Assembly (NCBI GenBank): GCA_030066195.1
Contig: JASJCB010000005.1
Coordinates: forward strand, 62,001-126,000
Length of the DNA: 64,000 nucleotides
DNA from: Acidobacteriota bacterium
Lineage (GTDB): Bacteria > Acidobacteriota > Holophagae > Acanthopleuribacterales > Acanthopleuribacteraceae
Reading direction: 5' to 3'
The position numbers were made by a program, and so were the translations under genes. This document shows, in pieces, positions 45,316 to 55,287 of this stretch (position 1 is its first letter; each line of letters opens with the position of its first letter). The notes beneath the pieces are model-generated. The model saw only the letters and a program-made list of their open reading frames with translations. It ran no database searches and had not been told where the DNA came from.

Positions 45316-48300
45316 ATGCAACTCAGCTTTCCCGATATCGAGGTCAAGGAAGAAATCGCCAGATCCAACAGCAGCGTCGTCCTTTTCGGTCACCGGAATG
45401 ACGACGGCCTGCCCGTGGTCGTCAAGGTTCTCAACAGCGATTATCCTTCCACCCAGCAGATCGCTCGATTCAAATACGAGTATAAGCTGGCTCGAAAACT
45501 GGAAGCGCCGGGCCTGGTCCATGTCCACGAGTTGCGCAAGCACGGCAATACCCTGGCCATTCTTCAAGACTACGGCGGCGTGGACCTCAACCGCTTTCCC
45601 GAGGTTCCGCTGCCGTTGGACCTGTTCTTCCAGATTGCCCGCGATGTGACGCAAACCATCGCCAGGTTGCATTCCGGGGGGATTATTCATAAGGATATCA
45701 ACCCGCGCAATATCCTGTGGGACGAAAGCACCCGCCGGGCCCATATCATCGACTTCGGTATTTCCACCGAACTGACGCGCGAGCGCCAGAAAGCAGCTCA
45801 GGCTCAAGAGTTGCTGGGCACCCTGCCCTATATCTCGCCCGAGCAGACCGGCCGCATCAATTGCGAACTGGACTATCGCACCGATTTCTATTCGTTGGGG
45901 GTAACCTTTTACCAGTTGTTGACCGGTGCGTTGCCGTTCTCCGCCCGCGACGCCATGGGTTGGGTCCACTGCCACATCGCCAAGCACCCCACCGATCCGC
46001 GCAAGTTGCGCATGGACCTACCCGACGTTCTGGCCAATATTCTGTTGAAGCTGATGTCCAAGGATCCGGAAGCCCGTTACCAGAGCGCCCAGGGCCTGCT
46101 GGAGGACCTGAAGCTCTGTGCCGCTCAATGGAGGGACGGCGGGGTGATCGTTCCTTTTGAACTGGGCCGGCGCGACATTCGGGAACGCTTCAGCATCCCG
46201 GATAAGCTCTACGGCCGCGAGAAGGAACTGGAGAGGATTCTCACCTGCTTTGCACGCGTGGCTCGCGGCGGTCGCGAAATGATTTCGGTGGGCGGTTATT
46301 CCGGTGTCGGCAAGTCCTCCCTGATCAACGAGGTGCACCGGCCCATCGTGGAGAAACGCGGTTACTTCATCGAGGGCAAGTTCGACCAGTACCAACGCAA
46401 CCTGCCCTATCGCGCACTGATCCAGGCCTTCGGCGGGTTTATCGACCAACTGCTCAATGAGCCCCGGGAACAGCAGGACCGCTGGCGCTATATCATCACG
46501 GATCGGTTGGGACTGAATACCGGCCTGATGACCGACCTCTTCCCCAGGCTGGAGAACCTGGTCGGCGAGCAGGCCCCCGTCCCCGACCTGAATCCCATGG
46601 AGGCCCAAAACCGCTTCCTGAATACCTTCCGCCACTTCGTCGGCTGTTTCGCCCACGAGGAACACCCCATCGTGCTCTTCCTGGACGACGTGCAGTGGGC
46701 CGACATTCCCAGCCTGAAACTGGTGGAAGGTTTGATGGATTCCACCGAACTGACTCACCTGCTGGTGATCGTGGCCTACCGCGATAACGAGGTCGACGAC
46801 GGACATCCTTTGATGCACACCCTGCACCGCGTGGAAAACCTGGGGTCCCTGCGCTGGATCAATATCGAGCCCTTACGCGAAACCTCGGTCAAGGACATCG
46901 TGGCCGATACCTTGCGTTGTCCCAGGGATGAATGCGAGACCCTGGCTCAGACCGTGTTCCAGAAGACCGGCGGCAACCCTTTCTTTATCAACGAATTGTT
47001 GAAGAACCTGTATCGCGAGGGCTGTCTGACGTTCAACCCGGACCGGGGTTGCTGGACCTGGCAGGAAGACGCCGTGGAAAGCGTCATGGTCAGCGGCGAC
47101 GTGGTGACCTTCATGATCAGCCGCCTGCGGAAACTACCGGAGACCACCCAAAACAGCCTGAAGACAGGCGCCTGCATGGGCAACATCTTCGACCTAAGCA
47201 CACTGACCATGATCCTCGACCAGTCGCCGGTAGAAACCGCCGCTACCCTCTGGCCCGCGGTCAAGGAAGGCATCTTGCTGCCGCTTTCGGAGAAATACCG
47301 GCTGGTGACCGAACAGGTGGTGCAGGGCATCACCAAGGAAGTTCACGATTTCGGCGTGCGCTACCGCTTTCAGCACGACCGCGTGCAACAGGCTGCCTAT
47401 GCCTTGATTGAACCGCGATACCTGCCCAAGACCCATCTTCACATCGGTCGCCGCATCCAGTCGAATACCCCCAACGAAAAGATGGACGACAATGTCATCG
47501 ATATCGTACGCCACCTCAACGAGGGCCGTAATCTGATCAAGGGCGTTAAGGAAAAACTGGACCTTGCCAGACTGAACCTGACCGCGGCAAGCAAAGCCCG
47601 GGCTTCAATGGCCTTCGAACCGGCACTCAGTTACCTGGGAATCGGCCAGAACCTGCTGCCCGAGAATGCATGGGAAAGACACTATGAACTGACCTTCGAC
47701 ATCTACCGGGATCACGCCGAAACCTCCTACTTGTGCGGCGCGCCCGAGCAAGCGCGAGACGAATGCGAATTCCTTTTGAAGAAGGTACGCACCGACCTGC
47801 AACGGGCCGAGATATGCCGCACCCTATTGGCGCTGTATTACTTCAACGGCTATCTGCAAGAGGGCATCGACGCGGGCCTGAAGGGACTGCGGGCCCTGGG
47901 GATCGATATCGATCCCAATCCTACCGACGAGGCCGTGATGGCCGCCGAACTGGCCCTGCGCGACGCCATCGGCGACCGGCCCATCGAGACCCTGCTCGAC
48001 CTGCCGGAACTGACGGACCCGCAGATCGAACTGACCCTGCGCATCCTCATGGAACTGTGGACACCGGCCTATGAAATGGCCCAAGAGAACCTTTGGGTCC
48101 TGTTCATGCTCACCCTGGCCGAGCTTTCCGTTCGCTACGGCAACAGCCCCACTTCGGCCTTCGCCTACCTGTTCTACGGCATGATCCTCATCTGTCGCGG
48201 CGAACTGGCGTCCGGCAACGAGTTCGGTGAGCTGAGCCTGAAACTGAACGCCCATTTCAACAGCCTGGAACTGCGTTATAAAATCGTGATGATGCACACC

Positions 48301-50619
48301 CTTTTCATCCGGCCCTGGAATTACCACTGGCGCACGCTGACCACGTGTTACAGCGAAGTGCTGGAAGCCGCGCACCTGGCCAGTGACAGCGTGTATATCG
48401 GTTACAGCTGTCTCTATATCATCCATTGGAACCCGGAGATCAACCTGGAGAAAGCAGTCAGCGAAGGCGCCAAGTACCTGGCGCGGTTCAAGGCAACCCA
48501 CTCCCAGGGCGGCTCCGAAATCATTCACCTGCAACAGGCCTGGCGGTTGAACATGCGCGGCGCCACCCAAGGCCTGCTCTCTCTGACCACCGACGATTTC
48601 GACGCCAACGCCTGCCTGACCCAGATGACCGAGGACCAGAATTACGAGGCGCTTTGCTGCTACCATACCGTCAAACTTCAGCTCTGCTTTTATTACGAAC
48701 ATTACGACCAGGGCTTGCTGCACTTCCAAAAGGCCGACGAACTGAAAGCCGCCATGGCCGGACAGATCTTCTCGTTCGAGTTCACCTTCTTCTCCTTCCT
48801 GGTTCTGGCCGCGCTCCACAACCAATTCGACGAAAGCAAACAGGAGGAAACGCGTAAGCGTCTGCGCGAGGAATTGCAGGTCATGAAACTCTGGGCCGAC
48901 CACTGCCCCATCAATTACAGCCACCACTATTTGATGATGGCCGCGGAAATGGCGCGCGTGGAAGGCCGAACCTACGAGGCCGCGGACCTTTACGACCAGG
49001 CAATCGAACAAACGCGCGTCAATGAATACGACAATTACCGCGCCATAGCCAACGAACTGGCCGCCAAATTCTACTTGAATCGCGGTCGGCTCAACCTTGC
49101 GGCCGCTTATTTCAAAGACGCACACTATTACTATTCGTTGTGGATGGCCGTGGTCAAGGCGCGCCAGTTGGAAGAGAGCTACGGTCAATACTTCCTGAAA
49201 CCCACCAAGCACTTGAGGGAAGTGTCGACGACCGAAACCACTCAGACCTCCGGTTCCCACACCTCGGCATCGCACAATATCGACCTGGAAGCCGTGCTGC
49301 GGGCGTCCCAGGCGCTCTCGGGTGAAATCGTCCTGGAAGATCTCCTCAAGAAACTGATGCATATCGCCATCGAGAGCTCCGGCGCGCAATTGGGCGGCCT
49401 TTTGACGAACGAGGACGGTTTCTGGTTCATCAAGGCCAAGGGCGGCGTGGAAGACGTTACCATTTTCGAGAACCGCCAGTTCCCCCTCGAGCAAAGTCAA
49501 ATCCTGGCTCCTTCCGTCATTCGGCACGTGGCCGAAAACCGCAAACCCATTGTGTTGTCCAACGCCTTCCTGGAAGGCTCCTTCCACGACGATCCCATTA
49601 TCGCCGCCAACAAAACCAAGTCCCTGCTGTGTATGCCCATCATCGGCCGCGGCAAGATGCAGATGATCCTCTACCTGACCAACAACCTCATCGGCGGCGC
49701 TTTTACCGAGGAACGGATCGGCGTGTTGACCACCCTGTCCTCCCAGGCGGCCATCTCCATCGAAAACGCTTCGCTGTATGCCAACCTGGAGAAGAAGGTC
49801 GAGGAACGGACCATCGAGCTGAGCATCAAGAACCGCCAGATCATGAGCAGTATCCAATACGCGCAACGCATCCAAAGGTCCATGCTGCCGGACTTGGGAC
49901 GTTTCCACGAACTCCTGCCTCAGTCCTTCGTGATCTACCAGCCCAAGGACATCGTCTCCGGCGACTTCTTCTGGTATTACGAATGCGAGGACTACATTCT
50001 GGTAGCGGTGGTGGATTGCACCGGTCACGGCGTGCCCGGCGCCTTGATGTCCATGATCGGGAATACCCTGCTGAACCAGATCGTCAAAGAGAACGGGATC
50101 CTGGAACCCAACCTCATCCTGACCATGCTCAGCCAGGGCGTTCGGCGCGTCCTGCACCAGGAGGGCGATTCGGTCTACGCGGGCGACGGCATGGAACTGG
50201 CCCTGTGTCGCATTCGGCGCGATATGAGCAGCGTGACCTTCGCGGGCGCCCGCCGACCGCTGTTCGTAACCCGGCCCATTCCCGGGAAAGATTTGCAGGA
50301 ACTGCTCATCTATAAAGGCGACCGCAACCCGGTAGGCGGCAGGCCCAGAAGGAAAGCGGGCGATTTCAGCAATCACGAGATTCATTTGAGAGGCGGTGAA
50401 ACCCTTTACCTGACCACGGACGGCTTCGTGGACCAACCCAGGAAGGACGGAAAAAAGTACGGCTCGCGCCAGTTCAAAGCCTTGCTCAGCAGCCTGGCCG
50501 CCAGTTCCATGGACGCCCAAAAGAACAAACTGATCAGCGAACTGACGGCAAGCCGCATCCACAAATGGCAACGGGACGATATCACCATCATCGGCATCCG
50601 GCTGTCCAAGGAATCCTGA
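45316..50619 (+). CDS. Ser/Thr kinase-AAA ATPase-GAF-SpoIIE phosphatase signalling protein
   Basis: 1767 residues. A protein kinase domain occupies residues 1-270 (Lys37 in VVVKVLN; Asp127 in IIHKDINPRN; Asp146 in DFGIS). An AAA_16-type ATPase follows, with Walker A GGYSGVGKSS at 326-335 and FLDDVQWAD. Then comes a long helical TPR-like middle, a GAF domain (about 1330-1490), a coiled coil and a SpoIIE/PP2C phosphatase (SGDFFW, VAVVDCTGHGVPGA, LTTDGFVDQ). Kinase and phosphatase in one chain suggest an input-integrating switch, perhaps acting on an anti-anti-sigma partner. CGGAG lies 5 bases before the ATG. Confidence 0.9.
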   Translation: MQLSFPDIEVKEEIARSNSSVVLFGHRNDDGLPVVVKVLNSDYPSTQQIARFKYEYKLARKLEAPGLVHVHELRKHGNTLAILQDYGGVDLNRFPEVPLPLDLFFQIARDVTQTIARLHSGGIIHKDINPRNILWDESTRRAHIIDFGISTELTRERQKAAQAQELLGTLPYISPEQTGRINCELDYRTDFYSLGVTFYQLLTGALPFSARDAMGWVHCHIAKHPTDPRKLRMDLPDVLANILLKLMSKDPEARYQSAQGLLEDLKLCAAQWRDGGVIVPFELGRRDIRERFSIPDKLYGREKELERILTCFARVARGGREMISVGGYSGVGKSSLINEVHRPIVEKRGYFIEGKFDQYQRNLPYRALIQAFGGFIDQLLNEPREQQDRWRYIITDRLGLNTGLMTDLFPRLENLVGEQAPVPDLNPMEAQNRFLNTFRHFVGCFAHEEHPIVLFLDDVQWADIPSLKLVEGLMDSTELTHLLVIVAYRDNEVDDGHPLMHTLHRVENLGSLRWINIEPLRETSVKDIVADTLRCPRDECETLAQTVFQKTGGNPFFINELLKNLYREGCLTFNPDRGCWTWQEDAVESVMVSGDVVTFMISRLRKLPETTQNSLKTGACMGNIFDLSTLTMILDQSPVETAATLWPAVKEGILLPLSEKYRLVTEQVVQGITKEVHDFGVRYRFQHDRVQQAAYALIEPRYLPKTHLHIGRRIQSNTPNEKMDDNVIDIVRHLNEGRNLIKGVKEKLDLARLNLTAASKARASMAFEPALSYLGIGQNLLPENAWERHYELTFDIYRDHAETSYLCGAPEQARDECEFLLKKVRTDLQRAEICRTLLALYYFNGYLQEGIDAGLKGLRALGIDIDPNPTDEAVMAAELALRDAIGDRPIETLLDLPELTDPQIELTLRILMELWTPAYEMAQENLWVLFMLTLAELSVRYGNSPTSAFAYLFYGMILICRGELASGNEFGELSLKLNAHFNSLELRYKIVMMHTLFIRPWNYHWRTLTTCYSEVLEAAHLASDSVYIGYSCLYIIHWNPEINLEKAVSEGAKYLARFKATHSQGGSEIIHLQQAWRLNMRGATQGLLSLTTDDFDANACLTQMTEDQNYEALCCYHTVKLQLCFYYEHYDQGLLHFQKADELKAAMAGQIFSFEFTFFSFLVLAALHNQFDESKQEETRKRLREELQVMKLWADHCPINYSHHYLMMAAEMARVEGRTYEAADLYDQAIEQTRVNEYDNYRAIANELAAKFYLNRGRLNLAAAYFKDAHYYYSLWMAVVKARQLEESYGQYFLKPTKHLREVSTTETTQTSGSHTSASHNIDLEAVLRASQALSGEIVLEDLLKKLMHIAIESSGAQLGGLLTNEDGFWFIKAKGGVEDVTIFENRQFPLEQSQILAPSVIRHVAENRKPIVLSNAFLEGSFHDDPIIAANKTKSLLCMPIIGRGKMQMILYLTNNLIGGAFTEERIGVLTTLSSQAAISIENASLYANLEKKVEERTIELSIKNRQIMSSIQYAQRIQRSMLPDLGRFHELLPQSFVIYQPKDIVSGDFFWYYECEDYILVAVVDCTGHGVPGALMSMIGNTLLNQIVKENGILEPNLILTMLSQGVRRVLHQEGDSVYAGDGMELALCRIRRDMSSVTFAGARRPLFVTRPIPGKDLQELLIYKGDRNPVGGRPRRKAGDFSNHEIHLRGGETLYLTTDGFVDQPRKDGKKYGSRQFKALLSSLAASSMDAQKNKLISELTASRIHKWQRDDITIIGIRLSKES

Positions 50620-50788
50620 AGCACACTCGGTCCGTGTCGAAAACCTCGCAAAGGTGCGGAGCCCGGACGCATGTTGATTGGGAAAAGCACGGCAGAATCT
50701 GCCGGTCGGGAACATTCTGCCGCCCGGCAGATTCCGGTTGTTTGGACCAAGCGACTTGCTAGATAAGACTTAGCAGCTTTGTCGGCCA

Positions 50789-50803
50789 TGGCACCGCACT
50801 TGC
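50789..50803 (+). promoter_or_regulatory. Sigma-54 (RpoN) promoter of the hook gene
   Basis: TGGCAC-CGCAC-TTGC matches the -24/-12 consensus exactly, with GG at 50790-50791 and GC at 50802-50803 separated by 10 bases. Transcription should begin near 50815. This makes the ATG at 50810 unusable and supports the ATG at 50843 as the start of flgE. Confidence 0.85.
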
Positions 50804-50842
50804 TACGCCATGGCTGAACGAGTCGACCGTAAGGCGGTAACC

Positions 50843-52135
50843 ATGCTGACAGGATCTTTTTACACCGGGTTATCCGGGCTGAACGCCAACGCCACCGCGT
50901 TGAATGTGGTCGGTAACAACCTGGCCAATATCAATACAACCGGCTTCAAGCGCAGCCAGGCCAACTTCAGCCAGATTATGTCCAACACCATTCGCGGCAT
51001 ATCCGGCGCCGGTAATCCCGTCCAGGTCGGGCTGGGTACCCAGACATCCGAAATCGTCGCCAAGTTCGAGCAGGGCTCCATTCAGACCACCGGCATCAAA
51101 ACCGAACTGGCCATTCAGGGCGAGGGATTCTTTCAGGTGAATATCGATGGAACCGATACCTATACCCGATCGGGTCAATTCGGTTTGGACGACGAGGGGC
51201 GCATGGTTTCGGCCTCCGGCGGCGTGGTTCAGGGCTTTAACGGCACCAACCCGGACGGTACGGTCGACCTGTCCGGCGGTATTCAAGATGTCCAGGTCGA
51301 CCTGGGCCAGGCCTCACCGCCCAAGGCTACCGAGGCGGTTCGTTTCATCACCAACCTGAGCGCCGAGGCGGTGACCGGCGATACCTATGTCAACACCATG
51401 GAAGTTTTCGACTCCAAGGGCGTTTCGCACGCCCTGGGCCTTACCTTTACCAAAAACGCGGCCGTGGGTGAATGGGGTTACGCGTTCAGCTTCGACGACG
51501 GCACGGTCTCCACCGTGGCGCCTACACAGTTCGACGGCACCATTACCTTCGACGGCAACGGCAACCTGGACCTGTTGGACGGCCTCAGCATCCAGGACCC
51601 GGCCGCGGCCAACCGCCAGATCGGTATTTCCGCCATCAACACGGGCGCCGCCGACATGTTGTTCACCTGGGACCTGATCCAGTTCCCCACCGATCCCGCC
51701 GGTTTGCGCACCAGTGTGGTGACCAACTTCGGCAACAACAGCAGCACCGGCACCCTGTTCCAGGACGGTTACGGTTCCGGCATCTTGCAAGACATCGACT
51801 TCAGCCAGGACGGCACCATGATCGGCTTCTTCGACAACGGACTCTCGTTGGAGCTGGCGCGGGTAGCGGTGGCAACTTTCAATAACAAGGCGGGTCTGAA
51901 GCAAATTGACGGCAGCTTCTACCTGCCCACGGCGGCATCCGGCCCTGCTTCCGTCGACGGCGAGGGCACCGGCGGGCGCGGCAGCATCCTGGCTTCTGCC
52001 TTGGAAGCCTCCAATGTGGACATCGCCGAGGAATTCACCTCCCTGATTCTGCACCAACGCGGCTACCAGTCCAATTCGCGAACCATTACCACGGTCGACC
52101 AGTTACTTCAGGAAGCCCTGAACCTGAAACGTTGA
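50843..52135 (+). CDS. flgE: Flagellar hook protein FlgE
   Basis: 430 residues. The N-terminus TGSFYTGLSGLNANATALNV, then GNNLANINTTGFK, and the C-terminus SNVDIAEEFTSLILHQRGYQ are the paired coiled-coil ends of hook/rod proteins. The length and the central beta domains fit FlgE rather than FlgF or FlgG. The start at 50843 is set by the sigma-54 promoter. No other flagellar gene lies within the window, so flgE is detached from any hook-basal-body operon here. It forms the extracellular hook joining rod and filament. Confidence 0.9.
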   Translation: MLTGSFYTGLSGLNANATALNVVGNNLANINTTGFKRSQANFSQIMSNTIRGISGAGNPVQVGLGTQTSEIVAKFEQGSIQTTGIKTELAIQGEGFFQVNIDGTDTYTRSGQFGLDDEGRMVSASGGVVQGFNGTNPDGTVDLSGGIQDVQVDLGQASPPKATEAVRFITNLSAEAVTGDTYVNTMEVFDSKGVSHALGLTFTKNAAVGEWGYAFSFDDGTVSTVAPTQFDGTITFDGNGNLDLLDGLSIQDPAAANRQIGISAINTGAADMLFTWDLIQFPTDPAGLRTSVVTNFGNNSSTGTLFQDGYGSGILQDIDFSQDGTMIGFFDNGLSLELARVAVATFNNKAGLKQIDGSFYLPTAASGPASVDGEGTGGRGSILASALEASNVDIAEEFTSLILHQRGYQSNSRTITTVDQLLQEALNLKR

Positions 52136-52288
52136 TGCATCGTTACCGGGCGCGTCGGGTTCAAACCGGCTAACAGCGACCGGATCGGGGAATCGGCGAG
52201 CGACGAGATAGTTCACCGCCGGGTCAACCACCATGCCTCCGCGATCACGTTTGTTGTTAGCCGGCTCGAAGCCGTCGCGGCCGGTTTT

Positions 52289-53782
52289 TCAGGGGATTTC
52301 CACCCGGGTATCGCCGGTCTTCGGATCGATGCGCAACAGCCAGGACCGTGAAGTCACCGCTTCCCGAAAGCGCCGATCATGGGTGACCACCAACAACCCG
52401 CCGCGATAATCGAGCAGGGCTTTTTCCAAACACTCGATCGAGGGCAGGTCCTGGTGATTGGTGGGTTCGTCCAATACCAGCAGATAGGGCTCCGATGTCA
52501 AACCAAGGGCCAGCATCAGCTTGCGCGCCTCGCCCGGGCTGGGCCGCGCGGTGCTCAGCAGACGCTTGGGATCGGAACCCAATCGGCTGACCGCCACCAT
52601 GACCCGACCCAGTTCAGCGGGCTTCAAGGCGCGGGCCTTTTCAATCAGCGCCTCGGCTTCCCGAGCGCTGAGTTCCTGGGGCAAGACCAGGACCCGCTCC
52701 GGCGGCAGGTCGCTCAAAGCCAGGATATGACTGACCAGGGTTGTCTTCCCGGCGCCGTTGGGACCGGCGAGCGCGATGCGGTCATCCGGCCGCATCAGCA
52801 ATTCCGGGTGATGCAGGGTGCGTGATCCCATGGTCAACCGCCCGGGCGGCAGTTGGAAGAGCCGGTCTCTACGGGCGCGGGCGCCCGATTGCACGATACC
52901 CAAACGCGGCGGCGTCTTGACCATCAGGTTAGCCTCACCGGCCGCCGCCCGCTCCACCCGACCGGCCATATTGGTCTTCAGCCGGGCGCCGACCGCGTCC
53001 TTGCCGGAGAGCCGGGCCTGATCTATCTTGGCGCGGCCGTCATGGTCTCGCGGATCGAGCCGCTTTTTTTTATGGCGGCCGGCGGCGCGTTCCATGGCTT
53101 CCGTGCGACGCCTCAGCTCACGCTCTAACCTGTGACGTTCGCTTCGCGCCGCCGCATGGGCATGGGCCCGGGCTTCCCGCTCCCGGCGGGCTGTTTCGGC
53201 GCCTTTGCTGTAACCTCCCGGCCGTAGTTTCCAGACGCCGTCCTCGTAGAACAGGCATTGCATGCACAGTCGGTCAAGCAGATCGCGATCGTGGCTGACC
53301 AACAGGCCCACGCCTTGAAACCGTTCCAGGGCTTGGGCCAGCATCTCGCGACTGTCCGCATCCAGGTGGTTGGTGGGTTCGTCGACAGCCAATAATACGG
53401 GAGCGCGGTGCAAGGCCACGGCAATTTGCAGGCGCTTGCGTTCGCCCATGCTGAGCGTGGCCCAGCGCTCGCCGTAATCCCAGTCGATGCCCAAGCGCGC
53501 GGCCAGGCCCGCGCCGGTCTTGTCGGACCACAACGACCAGTAGTCCTCGGGAGGTTCATCGATGCGTTGCGGACAGTACCAGGCGGGACCGTCGCAAATC
53601 ACCGATCCCTCGTCCGGCTTGCGCAGGCCGACGGCCAACTCCACCAGGGTGGTCTTGCCGGCGCCGTTCGGGCCGACCAGCCCGGTCCAACCGGCGGCCA
53701 GGTGTAAATCCAAATCCTGGAAGAGCGGCACGGGGGCGCCGTCGAACCCGAAACCAACCTGTTGAAACTTCACAAAAGCCAT
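52289..53782 (-). CDS. ABC-F family ATPase
   Basis: 497 residues from the ATG at 53782, which has an ideal GGAGGTGA ribosome site. Two ATPase domains: Walker A GPNGAGKTTL twice, first signature LSMGERKR, Walker B LLAVDEPTNHLD and, in the second domain, LVLDEPTNHQDL. The second domain's signature region (RPSPGEARKLM) is degenerate. A basic coiled linker (RRREARAHAHAA...RHKKKRLDPRD) lies between the domains. No transmembrane segments. ABC-F proteins act on the ribosome, some giving resistance to ribosome-targeting antibiotics. The leader hairpin is listed separately. Confidence 0.85.
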   Translation of the reverse strand: MAFVKFQQVGFGFDGAPVPLFQDLDLHLAAGWTGLVGPNGAGKTTLVELAVGLRKPDEGSVICDGPAWYCPQRIDEPPEDYWSLWSDKTGAGLAARLGIDWDYGERWATLSMGERKRLQIAVALHRAPVLLAVDEPTNHLDADSREMLAQALERFQGVGLLVSHDRDLLDRLCMQCLFYEDGVWKLRPGGYSKGAETARREREARAHAHAAARSERHRLERELRRRTEAMERAAGRHKKKRLDPRDHDGRAKIDQARLSGKDAVGARLKTNMAGRVERAAAGEANLMVKTPPRLGIVQSGARARRDRLFQLPPGRLTMGSRTLHHPELLMRPDDRIALAGPNGAGKTTLVSHILALSDLPPERVLVLPQELSAREAEALIEKARALKPAELGRVMVAVSRLGSDPKRLLSTARPSPGEARKLMLALGLTSEPYLLVLDEPTNHQDLPSIECLEKALLDYRGGLLVVTHDRRFREAVTSRSWLLRIDPKTGDTRVEIP

Positions 53783-53805
53783 GGAATCACCTCCAAAACG
53801 CATAA

Positions 53806-53829
53806 GAGCCGTCTCCCGGGGGACGACTC
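53806..53829 (-). promoter_or_regulatory. Leader hairpin, possible attenuator of the ABC-F gene
   Basis: On the minus strand GAGTCGTC pairs with GACGGCTC (one G-T pair) around a C/G-rich loop. It is followed by TTATGCGTTTT and then the ribosome site. Antibiotic-responsive ABC-F genes are often controlled by leader attenuation, so this is a candidate, not a proof. Confidence 0.4.
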
Positions 53830-54176
53830 GTGTGCCTTTGCCGCAATGCGCCCGGGACTGTTTGCGCGACTCAGTCCTCGCGGGCGGCAGGAAATGAAAA
53901 GATTGTGCGGGCCTCGCTCAAATGCGAAGCAAGAGGAAACGGCTGCTGCTCGTTATGGGGACCTGGTCATATCAACCGTAAATAATCACCCGGAAACCTC
54001 TGAGAAAAACTAGCCGGCCATGCCGACCTATTTTCAACATAGGTACGCGGACGCCGAAAGTCAAGTTTCAATCTCGTCGGCAACGCGGTGCGGCCTGCCC
54101 GCATCGGGGCGTGATTCAGATCAGGTCTCGTATTGTCAAATGATTGTCGATCAAGCGCAGGAGACGCTGAGATCCG
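53830..54176. other. Intergenic sequence upstream of the ABC-F gene
   Basis: About 350 bases between the ABC-F leader and array C. No gene with start signals is supported; a long open frame that covers this and the array is not conserved in the second array copy. Confidence 0.5.
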
Positions 54177-54482
54177 GTTGTGATTGGTTGTCTCGATAAA
54201 TCGAGGATCAAAGAATTGGTCCTGATTCCTCGACCCGGAAAAGTCAGGAGCAAAGAATGAGGCCTGATTCCTCGACCCGGAAAAGTCAGGAGCAAAGAAT
54301 GTAAACTGATTTTTTGCGCCCCGAAAAGTAATGTGAAAGAAATCAGTTGTGGGTCCTTGACCCGGAAAAGTCGGAACAAAGGAAGAGAACTGATTCTTCG
54401 ATCCTGAACTTTCGGTGCGCAAAGAATGAGGACTGATTCTTTGCGCACCGACTTTCAGTATCGAGAAATCGGGGCTCATTTC
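54177..54482 (-). repeat. 42-bp-period intergenic array (array C), inverted copy of array D
   Basis: CTGATT or CTCATT cores lie at 54222, 54264, 54306, 54390, 54433 and 54475, with one degenerate unit at the expected 54348 position. Steps are 42 or 43 bases. Units follow the pattern AATGAGnnCTGATT, with a spacer like CGACCCGGAAAAGTC. A perfect 15-bp hairpin (54413-54427 with 54436-54450, loop of 8) covers one core. Its reverse complement matches 63113-63433 unit for unit, including the degenerate unit. A deduced 14-residue protein repeat exists in one frame, but stops break that frame in the other copy. Confidence 0.9.
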
Positions 54483-55051
54483 TTGACTCTCGGCGGCACC
54501 AATCAACGAATTACGGAGTAATACAAGGTTCTGCTTTGTAAAGAACCTTGATTTAGCTATATTTGGTTGTCAAATAGGAAAAAGGATTGTCTCATGCCGA
54601 GGAGCCGAAAATCCCCGCGAGTCGATCGATTGAAAACCAACTGACTCACCACCTCGTCCAAGGCTTAAAATAACGAGTCAACAGCATCAATTGATGAAGG
54701 TCGAGAACTCTATCAGGCGAATCAGCCATGATTATCGATTTACTGGAAAATTGGTCTCTGACACTGAGTCACTGATCTATGAACCGGGGCTGGTCATTCA
54801 AGAAAGTGCCTAGCAGGAAACCTGTGACTTGTTTATTTTCACAGTTTTGCATTGTGAACCTTTCTTCATATTTGTTGACTAGGACAGTTAAACAGAGCTT
54901 TTCTTCAATATCATCTTGACGGATGAAAACAACTGCTTATATTTAAGTAGTATCAGACACGATAAAAATTCTATCAACTGCCTATTTAATGCAGATTGGC
55001 TGTTTTGGATTTGTATATCGTGATTGCTTAAAAATCCCTAAGGAGACAAAT
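54483..55051. other. AT-rich intergenic region
   Basis: About 570 bases, clearly AT-richer than its surroundings from about 54540. No coding sequence, tRNA or insertion-sequence end is visible. It must hold the promoter of the small secreted protein gene. Confidence 0.5.
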
Positions 55052-55273
55052 ATGAAGAAGATTTGCATCGTCATGCTTTTTGCTTTTGCATCTATTGGCT
55101 TTTCTACCCAAGTAACAATCACTGAACCTACAGTAAGTACTTCTACTGAAATTCAAATAACCAGCGAAAACCTGGATGTACTTGAAGCTGGGGCAGAAGT
55201 GACTGGTGTTTACAGACTTAAGAATGGCCAACTCCTTGTCACCTATGACGATGGCACCTACGAGATTTTCTAA
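55052..55273 (+). CDS. Small secreted protein
   Basis: 73 residues from the ATG at 55052, chosen because AAGGAG lies 7 bases upstream and a signal peptide (KKICIVMLFAFASIGFS) follows. The mature part of about 50 residues is acidic, Thr/Ser/Val-rich (VTITEPTVSTSTEIQI), and ends in GVYRLKNGQLLVTYDDGTYE. No cysteines are left after export. It sits upstream of a C39-like protease gene, but an intrinsic terminator separates them. No family recognised. Confidence 0.65.
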   Translation: MKKICIVMLFAFASIGFSTQVTITEPTVSTSTEIQITSENLDVLEAGAEVTGVYRLKNGQLLVTYDDGTYEIF

Positions 55274-55287
55274 TTTAACAGGCAACG

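Noticed and set aside
47824-50715. 963-residue minus-strand frame opposite the signalling protein
   Set aside because: The plus strand has intact GAF and SpoIIE motifs there; the minus frame has no recognisable domain.
50735-50765. Alternative sigma-54-like site TTGGAC...TTGCT upstream of flgE
   Set aside because: GG and GC are 12 bases apart instead of 10, while the site at 50789-50803 fits exactly.
53967-54506. 179-residue repeat protein encoded on the minus strand across array C
   Set aside because: It has no ribosome site, and the matching frame in array D is broken by a stop, so the 14-residue repeat reflects the 42-base DNA unit.
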